From an uncultured bacterium (GTDB taxonomy: Bacteria; Oederibacteriota; PGYV01; Palsa-1178), in NCBI GenBank assembly GCA_937889595.1, contig CALAOR010000010.1, forward strand, positions 1-64,000: 64,000 nucleotides of DNA, in the 5' to 3' direction. The position numbers and the translations under genes are program-made. The notes under the pieces are model-generated. The model ran no database searches. It was not told where the DNA came from and saw nothing but the letters and a program-made list of their open reading frames with translations. How positions within the stretch are numbered: the first letter of the stretch is position 1; each line of letters begins with the position of its first letter. Below are positions 26,580 through 36,671 of the stretch, piece by piece.

Positions 26580-26885
26580 ATGGAAAAACGTAGCGGAAGC
26601 AGCAGCCATGGAAGCCATGGCGGGCAGAGGAGTTCAGGCGGAGGCGAAGGCAGGTCCAAAGGCTTTGGCTTCAAGAGAATAAAGAAAAAAAGATGCAAAA
26701 TGTGCGTTAATAGGATCAAGACCCTTGATTTTAAGGATGAGGATTATCTGAAGAATTTCCTCACGGAAAGAAGCAAGATGATCCCGAGAAGAGTAACCGG
26801 AAACTGCGCGAAACACCAGCGGATGGTCACAAGGACCATTAGAAAAGCAAGGGAAGCGGCAATACTGCCTTTTTCCACGGAATAG
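26580..26885 (+). CDS. rpsR: 30S ribosomal protein S18
   Basis: A 101-residue protein. The S18 core (residues 30-101) includes KKRCKMCVNRI and MIPRRVTGNCAKHQR. The CxxC and later Cys/His residues suggest a zinc-type S18. Residues 1-30 form a Ser/Gly/His-rich extension (SSSHGSHGG) not found in most S18 proteins. GAGGA precedes ATG. Confidence 0.95.
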   Translation: MEKRSGSSSHGSHGGQRSSGGGEGRSKGFGFKRIKKKRCKMCVNRIKTLDFKDEDYLKNFLTERSKMIPRRVTGNCAKHQRMVTRTIRKAREAAILPFSTE

Positions 26886-26922
26886 TATTATTTTTTTAAA
26901 TAAATAAATAAGAAGGCGAAAT

Positions 26923-27687
26923 ATGCCGGAACCCATAGTTTCTTTTATCCTGACTTTTGCAGTTCTCCTGGCTTTTTTCGGGGTGCTGGATTTCATCATA
27001 ATGCTCCTGATCAGGAGAAACGTAAAGTGGCCCTTAATAATAACCGCGGGTGTCATCTACTTCGCGGTTATTTTTTTTGGTTTTTTCCTGATGGTCAGGC
27101 AGACAGCGGGCCAGGATGTGACACAGTACATAACGGCCGAACTTAACAGCAGCCTCGATATAATAGCCGCCCAGCAGAAGAAACTGGGGGCATCAGCGCA
27201 GGAAATCCAGGATCTAAGGATTAACTACGACCTTTTTGTCATCAAAACCTTTCCCGCATGGGCATTCATAAGCGTGCTGTTCATGGTATTCCTTAATTAT
27301 CTGGTTGTCAGGCTTTTTGTGTTCCGCAAGTACGGGATAAAAAGCGAAATGAAATCATTTGAACTCTGGTACCTGGATGAAAGCGTCATCTGGGTGCTTA
27401 TAATCGGCATCTCCGTCATACTGTTAAAAAAATACCTGCCCGGGGAGTGGATGTATTACGCGGGGCTTAATGTTGCTTTTGTGCTTGCCAACATTTATTT
27501 TTTTGCGGGAATGGGAATACTTTCCTTTATGCTGAAAAAACATAAGGTCCCGGCCCTGCTCCAGTTCCTGGCGTATATGGGCGTTATTTTTTTCATGTAC
27601 CTTACCCTGGCAATAGTGTTCGTGGGGGTATTTGACACCTGGTTTAACTTCAGGAAAATTGAAAAGGGAGGCAACATATGGAGGTAA
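26923..27687 (+). CDS. DUF2232/YybS-like membrane protein
   Basis: A 254-residue protein with about seven membrane segments. It lies between rpsR and rplI, where many bacteria carry YybS (DUF2232), and the segment layout fits (a segment pair, a soluble loop at residues 65-105, then FPAWAFISVLFMVFLNYLVV). The family's function is unknown; some members resemble ECF transporter S components. It overlaps rplI by 10 bases, so it is in the operon. Confidence 0.72.
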   Translation: MPEPIVSFILTFAVLLAFFGVLDFIIMLLIRRNVKWPLIITAGVIYFAVIFFGFFLMVRQTAGQDVTQYITAELNSSLDIIAAQQKKLGASAQEIQDLRINYDLFVIKTFPAWAFISVLFMVFLNYLVVRLFVFRKYGIKSEMKSFELWYLDESVIWVLIIGISVILLKKYLPGEWMYYAGLNVAFVLANIYFFAGMGILSFMLKKHKVPALLQFLAYMGVIFFMYLTLAIVFVGVFDTWFNFRKIEKGGNIWR

Positions 27688-28124
27688 TGCTTAAAACCGA
27701 CGTGAAAGGCATAGGAAGGGCGGGGCAGGTGATAAATGTATCGGAAGGATACGCGAGAAATTTCCTATTCCCCTCAAACAAAGCCGTCATAGCGACGCCC
27801 GGCGTTATAAAAGAATTACAGGCGAAACTCGCGCGCAATAAGGAAAAGGTCAGCGATGAAGAGGCTCATTTAAGGGACTTATCCGGCAGGCTTGCCGGGG
27901 TAGAGATAACCATAAAGAAAAAAGCGCATGACGACGGGAAACTCTTCGGGTCGGTCACGGAAGCTGAAATGGCGGACGAGTTGTCAAGGCAGGGGTATAA
28001 AGTGGACAAACATGACGTAGTTTTGGAAGGCCACATAAAGGAACTTGGCATGAAAATGGTAAACCTTAAATTCAAGTACGATATCCCCGCAAAAATAAAA
28101 TTATGGGTGGTTAAGGAAAAATAA
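27678..28124 (+). CDS. rplI: 50S ribosomal protein L9
   Basis: A 148-residue protein of typical length. The N-terminal rRNA-binding domain reads GIGRAGQVINVSEGYARNFL, followed by the long central helix and the C-terminal domain (GKLFGSVTEAEMADEL). It overlaps both neighbours; dnaB starts on the last base of its stop. Confidence 0.96.
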   Translation: MEVMLKTDVKGIGRAGQVINVSEGYARNFLFPSNKAVIATPGVIKELQAKLARNKEKVSDEEAHLRDLSGRLAGVEITIKKKAHDDGKLFGSVTEAEMADELSRQGYKVDKHDVVLEGHIKELGMKMVNLKFKYDIPAKIKLWVVKEK

Positions 28125-29584
28125 TGGCGGCGAAAAGAGCCTTCACAAACAAGCTGGAAGCGTACAAGACCGAACCCAAAGGCAAGGTCCCGCCGAACAA
28201 CATGGAAGCGGAGCAGTGCCTGCTTGGCAGCGTATTGTTAAAGCACGAGGTTTTTGACTCTGTCGCGGCCATAGTCAACCCGCCGGATTTTTACGAACCC
28301 AGGCATATAATCATATTTGAGACCATGAAAGAACTTTACTCGCAAAGCAGGTCCATAGATTCGCTGACGGTTGCGGAGAGCCTGGCTACCAAGGGTCAGC
28401 TCGAACAGGTCGGAGGCGTCTCTTATGTTTCCTCGCTGGCCGACTCGGTGCCCACTTACGCCCATGCAACGGAATACGCGGAAATAGTCCGCAATAAAGC
28501 CATGCTGCGCAACATGATAGACATGTCAACGGCCATTGTCGAGGCCGCGTACAGGGAAGAGATGACCACAACTGACATCATACAAAGCGCGGACGAAATG
28601 CTTTTCAGGGTTTCAAAGCGCACCCAGACGGAATCCGTCGAGGAGGTGCGCGAAAAGGTGTCGGGTGTTTTTGAAAGCATAATAGAAAGGTCAAAGAACC
28701 CCGACGCTATAGACGGGCTCCAGACAGGTTTCAGGAAGATAGACGAATGCACGACCGGTTTGAAAAACGGACAGCTTGTCATCATAGCGGCAAGGCCGGG
28801 CATCGGGAAAACATCCCTCGCCATCAATATCGCCTACAGCCTGGCTGTAAAGCACCAGAAGAACATACTTATATTCTCCTTCGAAATGAGCTCGGACGAC
28901 CTGATACGCAGGATGCTCGCTGTCGGCTCCAGGGTGCACCTGCAAAATATCAGGATGGGACGTATTGACTCAAAAGACAAGGCACAGCTCATGCACGCGG
29001 CCGGCGCCCTCTCAGAGACAAACATATTCATTGATACGGCTGACAATAATGTTTATGAAATGCGCGCGAAAACAAGGGCAAAGAAGAGCGAGCTGGAAAA
29101 ACAGGGCAAAACGCTTGACCTTGTAGTCATAGACTATATGCAGCTCGTAAAACCAAATGACAGCGTGCCGCGCGAGCAGCAGATATCGCAGATATCCAGG
29201 GGCTTTAAGACCATGGCCATGGAGCTTAAGATGCCTGTCATCGCGCTCTCGCAGCTGAACCGCGAAGTTGAAAAAAGGGAAAAATCCGCGGACAAAACCT
29301 CCCCGCCTAGGCTGTCGGATTTAAGGGAGTCGGGCGCCATAGAACAGGACGCCGACCTTGTGATATTTATCCACAGGGACGGCAAGGACGCGTCGACCAC
29401 CACCGAGACTTACGAATCGGGGGAAAGCGTAAACAGGCAGGTGATGAAATGCAAGCTGATAATAGCCAAAAATAGGAACGGCCCTGTCTCTGAACAGGGC
29501 GTGTGGTTCATTCCCGAACTTACTTTATTCCAGGAAATGTCATCACAGGATTCAGACGAGGCCGGCTATGGCAGCGCGATCTAA
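28124..29584 (+). CDS. dnaB: Replicative DNA helicase DnaB
   Basis: A 486-residue hexameric 5'-3' helicase. The N-terminal primase-binding domain starts PPNNMEAEQCLLGSVL. The RecA-like domain (about 195-470) has Walker A ARPGIGKTS, H1a EMSSDDL, Walker B VVIDYMQL and the arginine-finger region KNRNGP. No intein is present. It overlaps alr by 17 bases. Confidence 0.96.
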   Translation: MAAKRAFTNKLEAYKTEPKGKVPPNNMEAEQCLLGSVLLKHEVFDSVAAIVNPPDFYEPRHIIIFETMKELYSQSRSIDSLTVAESLATKGQLEQVGGVSYVSSLADSVPTYAHATEYAEIVRNKAMLRNMIDMSTAIVEAAYREEMTTTDIIQSADEMLFRVSKRTQTESVEEVREKVSGVFESIIERSKNPDAIDGLQTGFRKIDECTTGLKNGQLVIIAARPGIGKTSLAINIAYSLAVKHQKNILIFSFEMSSDDLIRRMLAVGSRVHLQNIRMGRIDSKDKAQLMHAAGALSETNIFIDTADNNVYEMRAKTRAKKSELEKQGKTLDLVVIDYMQLVKPNDSVPREQQISQISRGFKTMAMELKMPVIALSQLNREVEKREKSADKTSPPRLSDLRESGAIEQDADLVIFIHRDGKDASTTTETYESGESVNRQVMKCKLIIAKNRNGPVSEQGVWFIPELTLFQEMSSQDSDEAGYGSAI

Positions 29585-30689
29585 AACATCAGGGCTTATG
29601 GTCAGGGCGGAGATTGACATGGCCGCGCTGCGCCATAATTTCCTGCAGATAAGGAAAAAAGCCGGCGGCAGCGAGATAATCCCGGTGATAAAGGCAAATG
29701 CATACGGCCATGGCGCCGTGGAATTCTGCAAATTTCTTTCATCAGAACTTGAAGTTAATAATTTCGGCGTAGCGCGCGTTGCCGAAGGCGCGCACATAAG
29801 GCTCTCGGGGATTAACGGCGTATCCCTCATAGTGCTGGGCGGATTTTTCAAGGGTGAAACAGCGGACATCATAAAATATTCGCTTGAACCCTCGGTGTTC
29901 TCAAAAGACGAGCTTAAATATTTGAATGCGCAGGCGCAGGCGGCGGGAAAGATCATCCCTGTGCACCTGAAAATAAATACGGGCATGAACCGCCTGGGGA
30001 TCAAGCCGGAAGAATCGCGGGACTTCATAAAATACATAGGTTCATTAAAAAACATAACATTAAGGTCCGTTTATACGCATTTTGCGAACGCCGACATGGA
30101 CAGGGAAACATTTACCCGCTCTCAGACTAAAAATTTGGCGGCTGTAAAAGCACACGCGCCTGCCGGCATATTTTTCCATGCGGCGAACTCTGCGGCTGTC
30201 GCGAAGTATTCCTTTGTTTCCTTTGACGCGGTAAGGCCGGGCATAGCTCTTTACGGCTCGTTTGCGGACAAAAAAATGAAAAAACTCCTCAACTTAAAAC
30301 CTGTCATGACCTTAAAGAGCAGGGTCATCAATACGTTAACGCTTGAACGCGGCGAAGGCGTGAGTTACGCGGGTCTGTACAGGTCGCCAAAAAAGGAAAA
30401 TATAGCGGTTGTCAGCATAGGTTACGGCGACGGCTTCCGCAGGGAACTTTCAAATAAATGGTATGTCATGATAAACGGCAAAAAAGCGCCGGTGATCGGC
30501 AGGGTTTGCATGGATTTGATAGCGGTAAAGCCCGCGGGCAAAGTAAGGATAGGCGATGAGGTACTGATATTCGGCAAAGACAAAAAAGGGGAAATTCCCG
30601 TGGAAGACATGGCAAGCGCGGCGGGGACAATATCGTATGAGATATTTACGGGGATAACGGACAGGGTAAAACGGGTGTATAAGTACTAA
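29568..30689 (+). CDS. alr: Alanine racemase
   Basis: A 373-residue PLP enzyme making D-alanine for peptidoglycan. The PLP-lysine is in VIKANAYGHGA (about residue 40), the PLP-phosphate region is in SIGYGDGFRR, and the second-subunit catalytic Tyr lies in GVSYAGLYR. GRVCMDLIAV is also typical. It ends the replication/ribosome block. The 362-base gap that follows is full of palindromes. Confidence 0.95.
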   Translation: MAARSKTSGLMVRAEIDMAALRHNFLQIRKKAGGSEIIPVIKANAYGHGAVEFCKFLSSELEVNNFGVARVAEGAHIRLSGINGVSLIVLGGFFKGETADIIKYSLEPSVFSKDELKYLNAQAQAAGKIIPVHLKINTGMNRLGIKPEESRDFIKYIGSLKNITLRSVYTHFANADMDRETFTRSQTKNLAAVKAHAPAGIFFHAANSAAVAKYSFVSFDAVRPGIALYGSFADKKMKKLLNLKPVMTLKSRVINTLTLERGEGVSYAGLYRSPKKENIAVVSIGYGDGFRRELSNKWYVMINGKKAPVIGRVCMDLIAVKPAGKVRIGDEVLIFGKDKKGEIPVEDMASAAGTISYEIFTGITDRVKRVYKY

Positions 30690-30709
30690 ATAGCGAGGAA
30701 GAACGGTCT

Positions 30710-30942
30710 ATGTAGGCGCAACCTTGACTTCGGCTGAGCTCAGTCGAAGCCTAGGTTGCGGATTTTGTTCTAACGCGGCTTAAATCAAATGATACTGTCG
30801 GAAAACCCCTAAAAACCATCGTTGTGGGTCGAATAATATTCGACCCCTACAAATATCTGCCTGTATTTGTAGGGGCAGCATATCATGCTGCCCGCCCTTG
30901 CAGGCTTTTCCTACTCAGCCGAAGTCAAGGTTGCGCCTACAT
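30710..30942. repeat. Nested intergenic palindromes (TGTAG...CTACA type)
   Basis: A perfect 29-base inverted repeat (30710-30738 and 30914-30942) encloses further palindromes: gggtcgaataat/attcgaccc (30826-30847), cctacaaata/tatttgtagg (about 30846-30875) and gggcagcat/atgctgccc (30874-30895). One end of the GATACTGTCGGAAAA family lies inside at 30790-30804. The outer arms begin and end in tgtag/ctaca, as does the hairpin at 41.4 kb. The rest of the 30690-31051 gap holds nothing else recognisable. Confidence 0.75.
30790..30804 (-). repeat. Solitary end of the palindromic repeat family
   Basis: gatactgtcggaaaa at 30790-30804 is the cleanest copy of the terminal sequence of the elements at 6-17 kb. 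No partner end was found within 300 bases, so this is a remnant or a solo end. Confidence 0.55.
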
Positions 30943-31051
30943 AAACAAATTCCAAATTAAATTCCAGATCATCAAAACTACCTTTGAATTCAACCAGACT
31001 AAATGTTATAATATCACCAATTTGAAACACTAAACTCCGAGGTGGCTGTTC

Positions 31052-31567
31052 CTGATCATACTTGGCATCGACCCCGGCACCGCAAGATGCGGGCTGGGAA
31101 TTATTGAAAAAAAAGGCAATAACTTAAAAACGGTTTCATACGGACTTATTGAAAGCGACAAGGACAGGCCGCATCCGGAACGGCTTGAAGTTATTTTTTT
31201 GGAAGTTACAAGGTCCATAAAAAGGCATAAGCCGGATATAGTGGCAGTGGAAAAACTTTTTTTCAGCAGGAACGTAAAGACCGCCATGTCTGTCGGCGAG
31301 GCGCGCGGGGTCATACTTTTGGCCGCCCAGCTCGCAGGAGTTGAAATACGCGAGTACTCGCCCATGGAAGTTAAACTGGCGCTCACAGGATACGGCATGG
31401 CCGATAAGAACCAGGTTTTGCAGATGACAAAGGCGATATTGGGGCTGAAAGAAACACCCAAACCCGACGATGTGGCCGATGCGCTGGCGATTGCGGTTTG
31501 CTGTGCGAGCAGTTCTAAAATGCAGGGGATAAAGGATAAACATACCAAAGGAGTTATTAAACCATGA
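31052..31567 (+). CDS. ruvC: Holliday junction resolvase RuvC, apparent CTG start
   Basis: The RuvC fold begins at once with ILGIDPGTARCGLGII, and homologues normally start MIILGIDPG or similar. In this frame no ATG, GTG or TTG exists between the upstream stop (31031) and this motif; the codons read CTG-ATC-ATA-CTT-GGC. GAGGTGG (31039-31045) lies 6 bases before CTG 31052, so CTG is the most likely start, giving 171 residues. The catalytic acids are visible: Asp in GIDPG, Glu in VAVEKLFF and the Asp pair in DDVADALAIA. The enzyme cuts Holliday junctions with RuvAB. It overlaps ruvA by ATGA. Confidence 0.9.
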   Translation: MIILGIDPGTARCGLGIIEKKGNNLKTVSYGLIESDKDRPHPERLEVIFLEVTRSIKRHKPDIVAVEKLFFSRNVKTAMSVGEARGVILLAAQLAGVEIREYSPMEVKLALTGYGMADKNQVLQMTKAILGLKETPKPDDVADALAIAVCCASSSKMQGIKDKHTKGVIKP

Positions 31568-32142
31568 TTGATTTCCTGGAAGGCACTATCGAGGAATTAA
31601 CCGAAAAGTACCTCCTCCTCAACGTCAACGGTACCGGCTACGGTCTTACCATAACCGCGGCTGCGACCGATCATCTGCGCAAACAATCGGGCATTGCCCG
31701 CGTTTACACCTACATGAGCGTATCCGAGAACGGCGTGGCATTATACGGGTTTTCAAGCAGGGAGGAAAAGGAAATATTCCTTGCTTTGATAAGCGTCGAG
31801 GGCATAGGGCCGAAAGCCGGTACGAACATATTATCAAATATAAATCCCGACGCTTTGAGAAAAGCAATTGCTTCGGGCGATGAGGCGGGCCTGACCCGTG
31901 TTCCAGGATTGGGGCCAAAAAAAGCGCAGCGCATGATAGTTGAACTAAAGGATAAGTTTAAAATATACGCGTCGGCCCAGGATGAGTTTACGCCCGATGA
32001 AGAGTATCTGCAGGCGCTTTTGGCGCTTGGCTTTAATTATCAAAAAGCAAGGGAAGCGCTCCGCCAGGCCATGATATCGGCAAAGGATAATACTGGGAAA
32101 GAAGATATATTAAAGGAAGCGTTAAAAAGGCTGGGTAAATAA
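31564..32142 (+). CDS. ruvA: Holliday junction branch migration protein RuvA
   Basis: A 192-residue protein. The OB-like domain I begins [11 protein letters not shown], and domain II has two helix-hairpin-helix motifs ([13 protein letters not shown] and [13 protein letters not shown]). The C-terminal domain III, which touches RuvB, starts near residue 145 ([13 protein letters not shown]). It binds four-way junctions and loads RuvB. It overlaps ruvC and ends 1 base before ruvB. Confidence 0.95.
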   Translation: MIDFLEGTIEELTEKYLLLNVNGTGYGLTITAAATDHLRKQSGIARVYTYMSVSENGVALYGFSSREEKEIFLALISVEGIGPKAGTNILSNINPDALRKAIASGDEAGLTRVPGLGPKKAQRMIVELKDKFKIYASAQDEFTPDEEYLQALLALGFNYQKAREALRQAMISAKDNTGKEDILKEALKRLGK

Positions 32143-32143
32143 C

Positions 32144-33178
32144 ATGGAAGAAAAAAACAAGAAAGAGCGCGTGGTCGACCCTGTTTTCATGAGGCCGGAT
32201 TTCATGGAGGAAAAATCACTGCGCCCGAAAATGCTCGTTGATTACATAGGCCAGGAAAAGGTAAAGGAAAAACTGAAGATATTAATTGACGCCGCAAAGC
32301 AGAGAAAAGAAGCGCCGGAGCATATTTTATTCTACGGGCCGCCGGGGTTAGGCAAGACAACGCTTGCAAATATCATAGCCAATGAAATGGGCGTTAACAT
32401 AAAAGTGACGGCAGGGCCCGTCATAGAAAAGGCCGGGGATCTGGCTGCCATAATTACAAACCTTGAAGAAAATGATATATTGTTTATAGACGAAATCCAC
32501 CGTTTAAATAGGGCGGTAGAGGAAATAATGTACCCGGCCCTGGAAGATTACGCGCTGGATATAATGATAGGGAAAGGCCCGTCAGCTAAAACTTTCAGGA
32601 TTGATCTCCCAAAATTTACGCTCATAGGAGCCACGACGCGCGTCGGCATGATTGCGGCACCGCTGCGTGACCGTTTCGGAGCGACGTACAGGGTTGATTT
32701 TTATGAAGTAAAGGATCTGGAGGAAATCCTGACGCGTTCCGCAAAAATACTCGGTGTAATAGCCGATGTTGGCGGCATACATGAGATAGCCAGGCGCTCC
32801 CGCGGGACCCCGAGGATAGCGAACAGGCTCTTAAAGCGGGTCCGCGATTTTGCCCAGGTAAAAGGCAACGGAAATATCAACAGGGAAAGCGCCATAGAGG
32901 CCCTGACAATGCTTGAAGTGGACGAGCTGGGCCTGGATAACATGGACAAGAAGATCATAACCACCATCATAGAAAAGTTCAAGGGCGGCCCGGTGGGCAT
33001 AGATACCATAGCCACCGCTGTTTCGGAGGAACCTGATACCATAGAGGACGTTTACGAGCCGTTCCTGATACAGACAGGCTTCATACAGCGCACCCCGTCG
33101 GGCAGGAAAGTGACGGATAAGGCGTATGAATACTTTAAGATAAAGAACGTGAGGAAGAACCAGGAAGAGATGTTTTAA
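32144..33178 (+). CDS. ruvB: Holliday junction branch migration ATPase RuvB
   Basis: A 344-residue AAA+ motor. Walker A is [11 protein letters not shown] (about residue 65), Walker B is LFIDEIHRL, sensor 1 is TLIGATTR and the arginine-finger region is PLRDRFG. A winged-helix C-terminus has [15 protein letters not shown]. It pumps DNA through RuvA-bound junctions. It is last in ruvCAB. Confidence 0.96.
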   Translation: MEEKNKKERVVDPVFMRPDFMEEKSLRPKMLVDYIGQEKVKEKLKILIDAAKQRKEAPEHILFYGPPGLGKTTLANIIANEMGVNIKVTAGPVIEKAGDLAAIITNLEENDILFIDEIHRLNRAVEEIMYPALEDYALDIMIGKGPSAKTFRIDLPKFTLIGATTRVGMIAAPLRDRFGATYRVDFYEVKDLEEILTRSAKILGVIADVGGIHEIARRSRGTPRIANRLLKRVRDFAQVKGNGNINRESAIEALTMLEVDELGLDNMDKKIITTIIEKFKGGPVGIDTIATAVSEEPDTIEDVYEPFLIQTGFIQRTPSGRKVTDKAYEYFKIKNVRKNQEEMF

Positions 33179-33519
33179 GCATTGCGGATTTCGGAATGAC
33201 AGATAAACCGTGAGCGGCTGAAAACACAAAAGATTATTATAGAGAAAAAAAGCGTGGAATTTGTTTAACGTAAAAGGTATATTTACCGTTGACAAACACT
33301 TACATGGTTGACCCCAGACAAAACAAGAAACAAAAAGACAAAGAAACAAAAAGACATTGAATAAGTCCGCTCTTTGATGTATTATCCACATTGGATTATG
33401 CTTTGGCAGGTAAGTTGTCTTCTTGGCCGGAATATATGGTATTTTTCAAACGGAAACAGTGGTCCTTTTGACCGAAATGTGCAGTTATATTAGAAACATA
33501 ACATCTGGGGAGGATATTA
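33179..33519. other. Intergenic region with low-complexity tract and possible insertion scar
   Basis: It contains the tandem agaaacaaaaagac (33327-33356) and, at 33444-33483, a 40-base block centred on acagtggtcctttt that closely resembles 50111-50150 before the NACHT gene. No convincing promoter was placed. GGGGAGG at 33507 is the ribosome site of the next gene. Confidence 0.4.
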
Positions 33520-36456
33520 ATGCTTAAAAGGGCGATTATATCCATTACAATCTTCTTTACCTCATATATTGTAGTATCTGCTGCAGGACTAATGCCTACG
33601 CCAACTTTTACACCTACTCCTGGAGGGATAGGAAGTCTTTATAATGAATTAACAACGGATGGCAATATAGAAACGATAATATCAAATGGTAATGATTTGT
33701 ATTTAGGCGGGGATTTTAATTGGATTGGACCACGTACCGGTTTGGGGGTGACTATAGATCCTGCAAACGGACTTATACTTCCCGGATTTCCTATGTTTGC
33801 AGCCGCAGTTCAAAATATTTCAGTCGGAGTTCATTGCGTGGTTTCGGATGGAACCGGCGGATGGTTCGTGGGTGGTTGTTATGATTACGTAGCCGGCATA
33901 TTGTCAGGCAATCTTGTGCATATTTATGCAAATGGTTCGCTGGATCCCAATTTTAGACTCGACGCTCTTTATAATTCAAGCGAAGCTGAAATTACCTCGA
34001 TTATTTACGACGGAAGCAACATATACTATTCTTATCGTCAAATCAATGGGACGTACGGAGGAATAAAAAAAATAAATTCTATAACTGGTGCTGACATTTC
34101 GGCTTTTGCTCCAAATATTGGCCCAAATGTGTATTCTCTTGCGTATGACGGAAGTTATATTTATGCAGGCGGATATTTTTCCAGCGCGGGGGGAATAACA
34201 AGAAATAATATTGCTCGATTTGATGCTACGACTGGCGGTATAGATTCAACTTTCAATCCAAATGTAAATTCAGCTGTATATTCTATGTTCCTTTCTGCGG
34301 GGAATTTATTTATTGGAGGTTACTTCACGCGAGTAAGTGGTATTGCATGTAACAGGTTGGCAAAAATAAATACATCAACAGGGGCTCTGGATACGATGTT
34401 TATAACAAATGTTGACAATAATGTTGATACTATTTTTTTTGATGGCGCATCTTTTTTATATCTTGGAGGGTGGTTTACCACTGTTAATGGTACGGCCAGA
34501 AATCATGCGGCAAAAGTCAATGTAATAGACGGTGCGCTTGATATGATGTTTAACCCGGATGTAGATAATAACGTTGAAGCGTTTGCTTCTGATGGCACAA
34601 ATATTTTTATAGGCGGATATTTTTCTGCTGTAGGTGGACAAGCTGTTTCTAGAGTGGCTAAAGTTGATTCGACCTACGGGAACATAGATGTATTATTTAA
34701 TTTTAAGCCATCTGGTGTAATTTTGGCGCTTGCATGCGATGGGACGAATTTGTTTGCTGGCGGCGGATTTGCCGGAGCAAACGGGTATTGGAAAAATAAT
34801 GTCGCAAAAATTAATGCACTAACGGGCTTAGTTGATCCGACGTTTGGTATCAGTTTTGAAAATGGTTCAAAAGTTAAAGCCATGACATGCGATGGTACAA
34901 ACTTGTATCTGGGAGGAGATTTCACTACGCTAAATAATCAACCTCGAAATAGTACGGCCAAAGTGGATGCAAGCACAGGGGCGCTGGATATGCTTTACGA
35001 TCCGAATAATTCTATGATTGTATTTTCCATTGAGCATGACAGTACAAGCGTGTATTTGGGCGGGATGTTTACCGAGTTTGCCGGTCATCCTGTTTCCAAT
35101 GTGGCAAAAGTAGATAAAATCACAGGGGCTCTGGACCTGGCGTTTAATCCATGTCCAAATTCTGTAGTGTATGATATTTGTCGTGTAAATCAGGATTTAT
35201 ATTTATGCGGATCGTTTGATAAAATTGGCGGACAATCTTTGAATTTTTTGGCGAAAGTAAATAGCATTACAGGCGTAGTAGACCCTATTTTTCGGCCGAC
35301 ACCAAATGCTTGGGTGGGAGATATGGAATTTGATGGTACCGACCTGTTTGCAGTAGGAACCTTTACTCTCATCGGTGGACTTGAGCGGCATTATATCGCT
35401 AAAATCAATACGCTAACTGGCGATTGTGTGTCCGGATTCAATGCGATGGCTAATGGAACTGGTTTGGGATGTCTTGAATATGGAAGATCTAATGTATATT
35501 TTGGCGGTAATCTTAGTTTTTTAAATTACTTAACTCGTTATAATATTGGGGCATCAATTGAAACGAACGGAACGCCGGATTTGAATTTTATGCCTCAATT
35601 TGATAGTGGCGTAAAGAAAATAATCCTTGCAAATTCTGATACAGTGCTTCATGTGACCGGATCTTTCGGGGCCGTCGGTGGACTGCCGGCAGTAGGTTAT
35701 GCTGCAATATATCTAGGGCCAGTACCCAGCCCTACCGGTACAGGTTCGTCGTCACCAACATGTTCAGCTACGTTTACTATAACAGGAACGTATACACAAT
35801 CATTTACTCAGACCCCCACTTTCACCATAACACCTACAAAATCTTTTACTCAAATATATACCGACAGCGAAACGCCTACAATAACAGAAACGTATTCGAT
35901 TACTGAAACGCATACTATATCTCCGACTTTTACCGATTCGCCTACGATTACAGAAACAAATACTATAACTGAAACGCATACTATCTCTCCGCCCCCGACA
36001 AATACACGCACATGGACGAATACATGTGCTGCGACCTTAAGTTTTACCCTGACGCTTAATCTAACTTCTACCCTGACACCCACACTGACGTTTACGCCGA
36101 CAATAACATATACAGATACAATAACCCCGACTTTTATTATAACCCCTGTTTCTTTTCCGACAAACACGCCGCTGCCTTATGCCCTCATAGAACAGGTGCT
36201 TACATATCCGAACCCGACAAAAGACACATTGAATGTCATTTTCAGGGATGGAATGGGTGCGGATGCTGCTGAGATTATGGTCTATACACTCGATTTCAGG
36301 CTTATAAGAAAGTTGCGTATAAATACGAATATTCAAAATCAGTATTCAATTGACGTCTCAAAATTATCAAATGGTACTTACATTTTAAAAACCAGCCTGC
36401 TTAAAGACAGCAAGGAAATTTTTAAAAACGTTCAGCCGATTATTGTATTAAGATAA
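33520..36456 (+). CDS. Large secreted DUF5122-type beta-propeller protein with Thr-rich linker and C-terminal sorting-like domain
   Basis: A 978-residue protein. Residues 1-22 are a signal peptide (SITIFFTSYIVVSAAG), followed by a TPTFTPTPG linker. From about 45 to 740 there are some fifteen repeats of about 45 residues with the pattern YxGGxF...N(I/V)A(K/R)(I/V)...TGxxDxxFNP, which fits the delta-60/DUF5122 propeller repeat. Residues 745-885 are Thr/Pro/Ser-rich (TETHTISPT). Residues 890-978 are a FlgD-like or type IX-like domain (LTYPNPTKDTLNVIF ... LSNGTYILK). Codons are more AT-rich than in both flanks, hinting at transfer. It is probably surface-exposed; the ligand is unknown. Confidence 0.8.
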   Translation: MLKRAIISITIFFTSYIVVSAAGLMPTPTFTPTPGGIGSLYNELTTDGNIETIISNGNDLYLGGDFNWIGPRTGLGVTIDPANGLILPGFPMFAAAVQNISVGVHCVVSDGTGGWFVGGCYDYVAGILSGNLVHIYANGSLDPNFRLDALYNSSEAEITSIIYDGSNIYYSYRQINGTYGGIKKINSITGADISAFAPNIGPNVYSLAYDGSYIYAGGYFSSAGGITRNNIARFDATTGGIDSTFNPNVNSAVYSMFLSAGNLFIGGYFTRVSGIACNRLAKINTSTGALDTMFITNVDNNVDTIFFDGASFLYLGGWFTTVNGTARNHAAKVNVIDGALDMMFNPDVDNNVEAFASDGTNIFIGGYFSAVGGQAVSRVAKVDSTYGNIDVLFNFKPSGVILALACDGTNLFAGGGFAGANGYWKNNVAKINALTGLVDPTFGISFENGSKVKAMTCDGTNLYLGGDFTTLNNQPRNSTAKVDASTGALDMLYDPNNSMIVFSIEHDSTSVYLGGMFTEFAGHPVSNVAKVDKITGALDLAFNPCPNSVVYDICRVNQDLYLCGSFDKIGGQSLNFLAKVNSITGVVDPIFRPTPNAWVGDMEFDGTDLFAVGTFTLIGGLERHYIAKINTLTGDCVSGFNAMANGTGLGCLEYGRSNVYFGGNLSFLNYLTRYNIGASIETNGTPDLNFMPQFDSGVKKIILANSDTVLHVTGSFGAVGGLPAVGYAAIYLGPVPSPTGTGSSSPTCSATFTITGTYTQSFTQTPTFTITPTKSFTQIYTDSETPTITETYSITETHTISPTFTDSPTITETNTITETHTISPPPTNTRTWTNTCAATLSFTLTLNLTSTLTPTLTFTPTITYTDTITPTFIITPVSFPTNTPLPYALIEQVLTYPNPTKDTLNVIFRDGMGADAAEIMVYTLDFRLIRKLRINTNIQNQYSIDVSKLSNGTYILKTSLLKDSKEIFKNVQPIIVLR

Positions 36457-36671
36457 ATTTGTGATTATATGTTATGTTTGGTTATGTTTGGGGTCACCCA
36501 TTTAAGTACTTGTCAATAATAAATATACGTATTACGTAAGCGGTTTCCAAACCATCTGTTAATCCATTATTCAGTCGTCCATTTTTTTATCTCTTGAAAC
36601 CCGGAATAATCCGGTTTTTCGTTTTTGCTAAAGCTTCAACGGACATGGCAGTCACCCATCAACAGCGGCCC

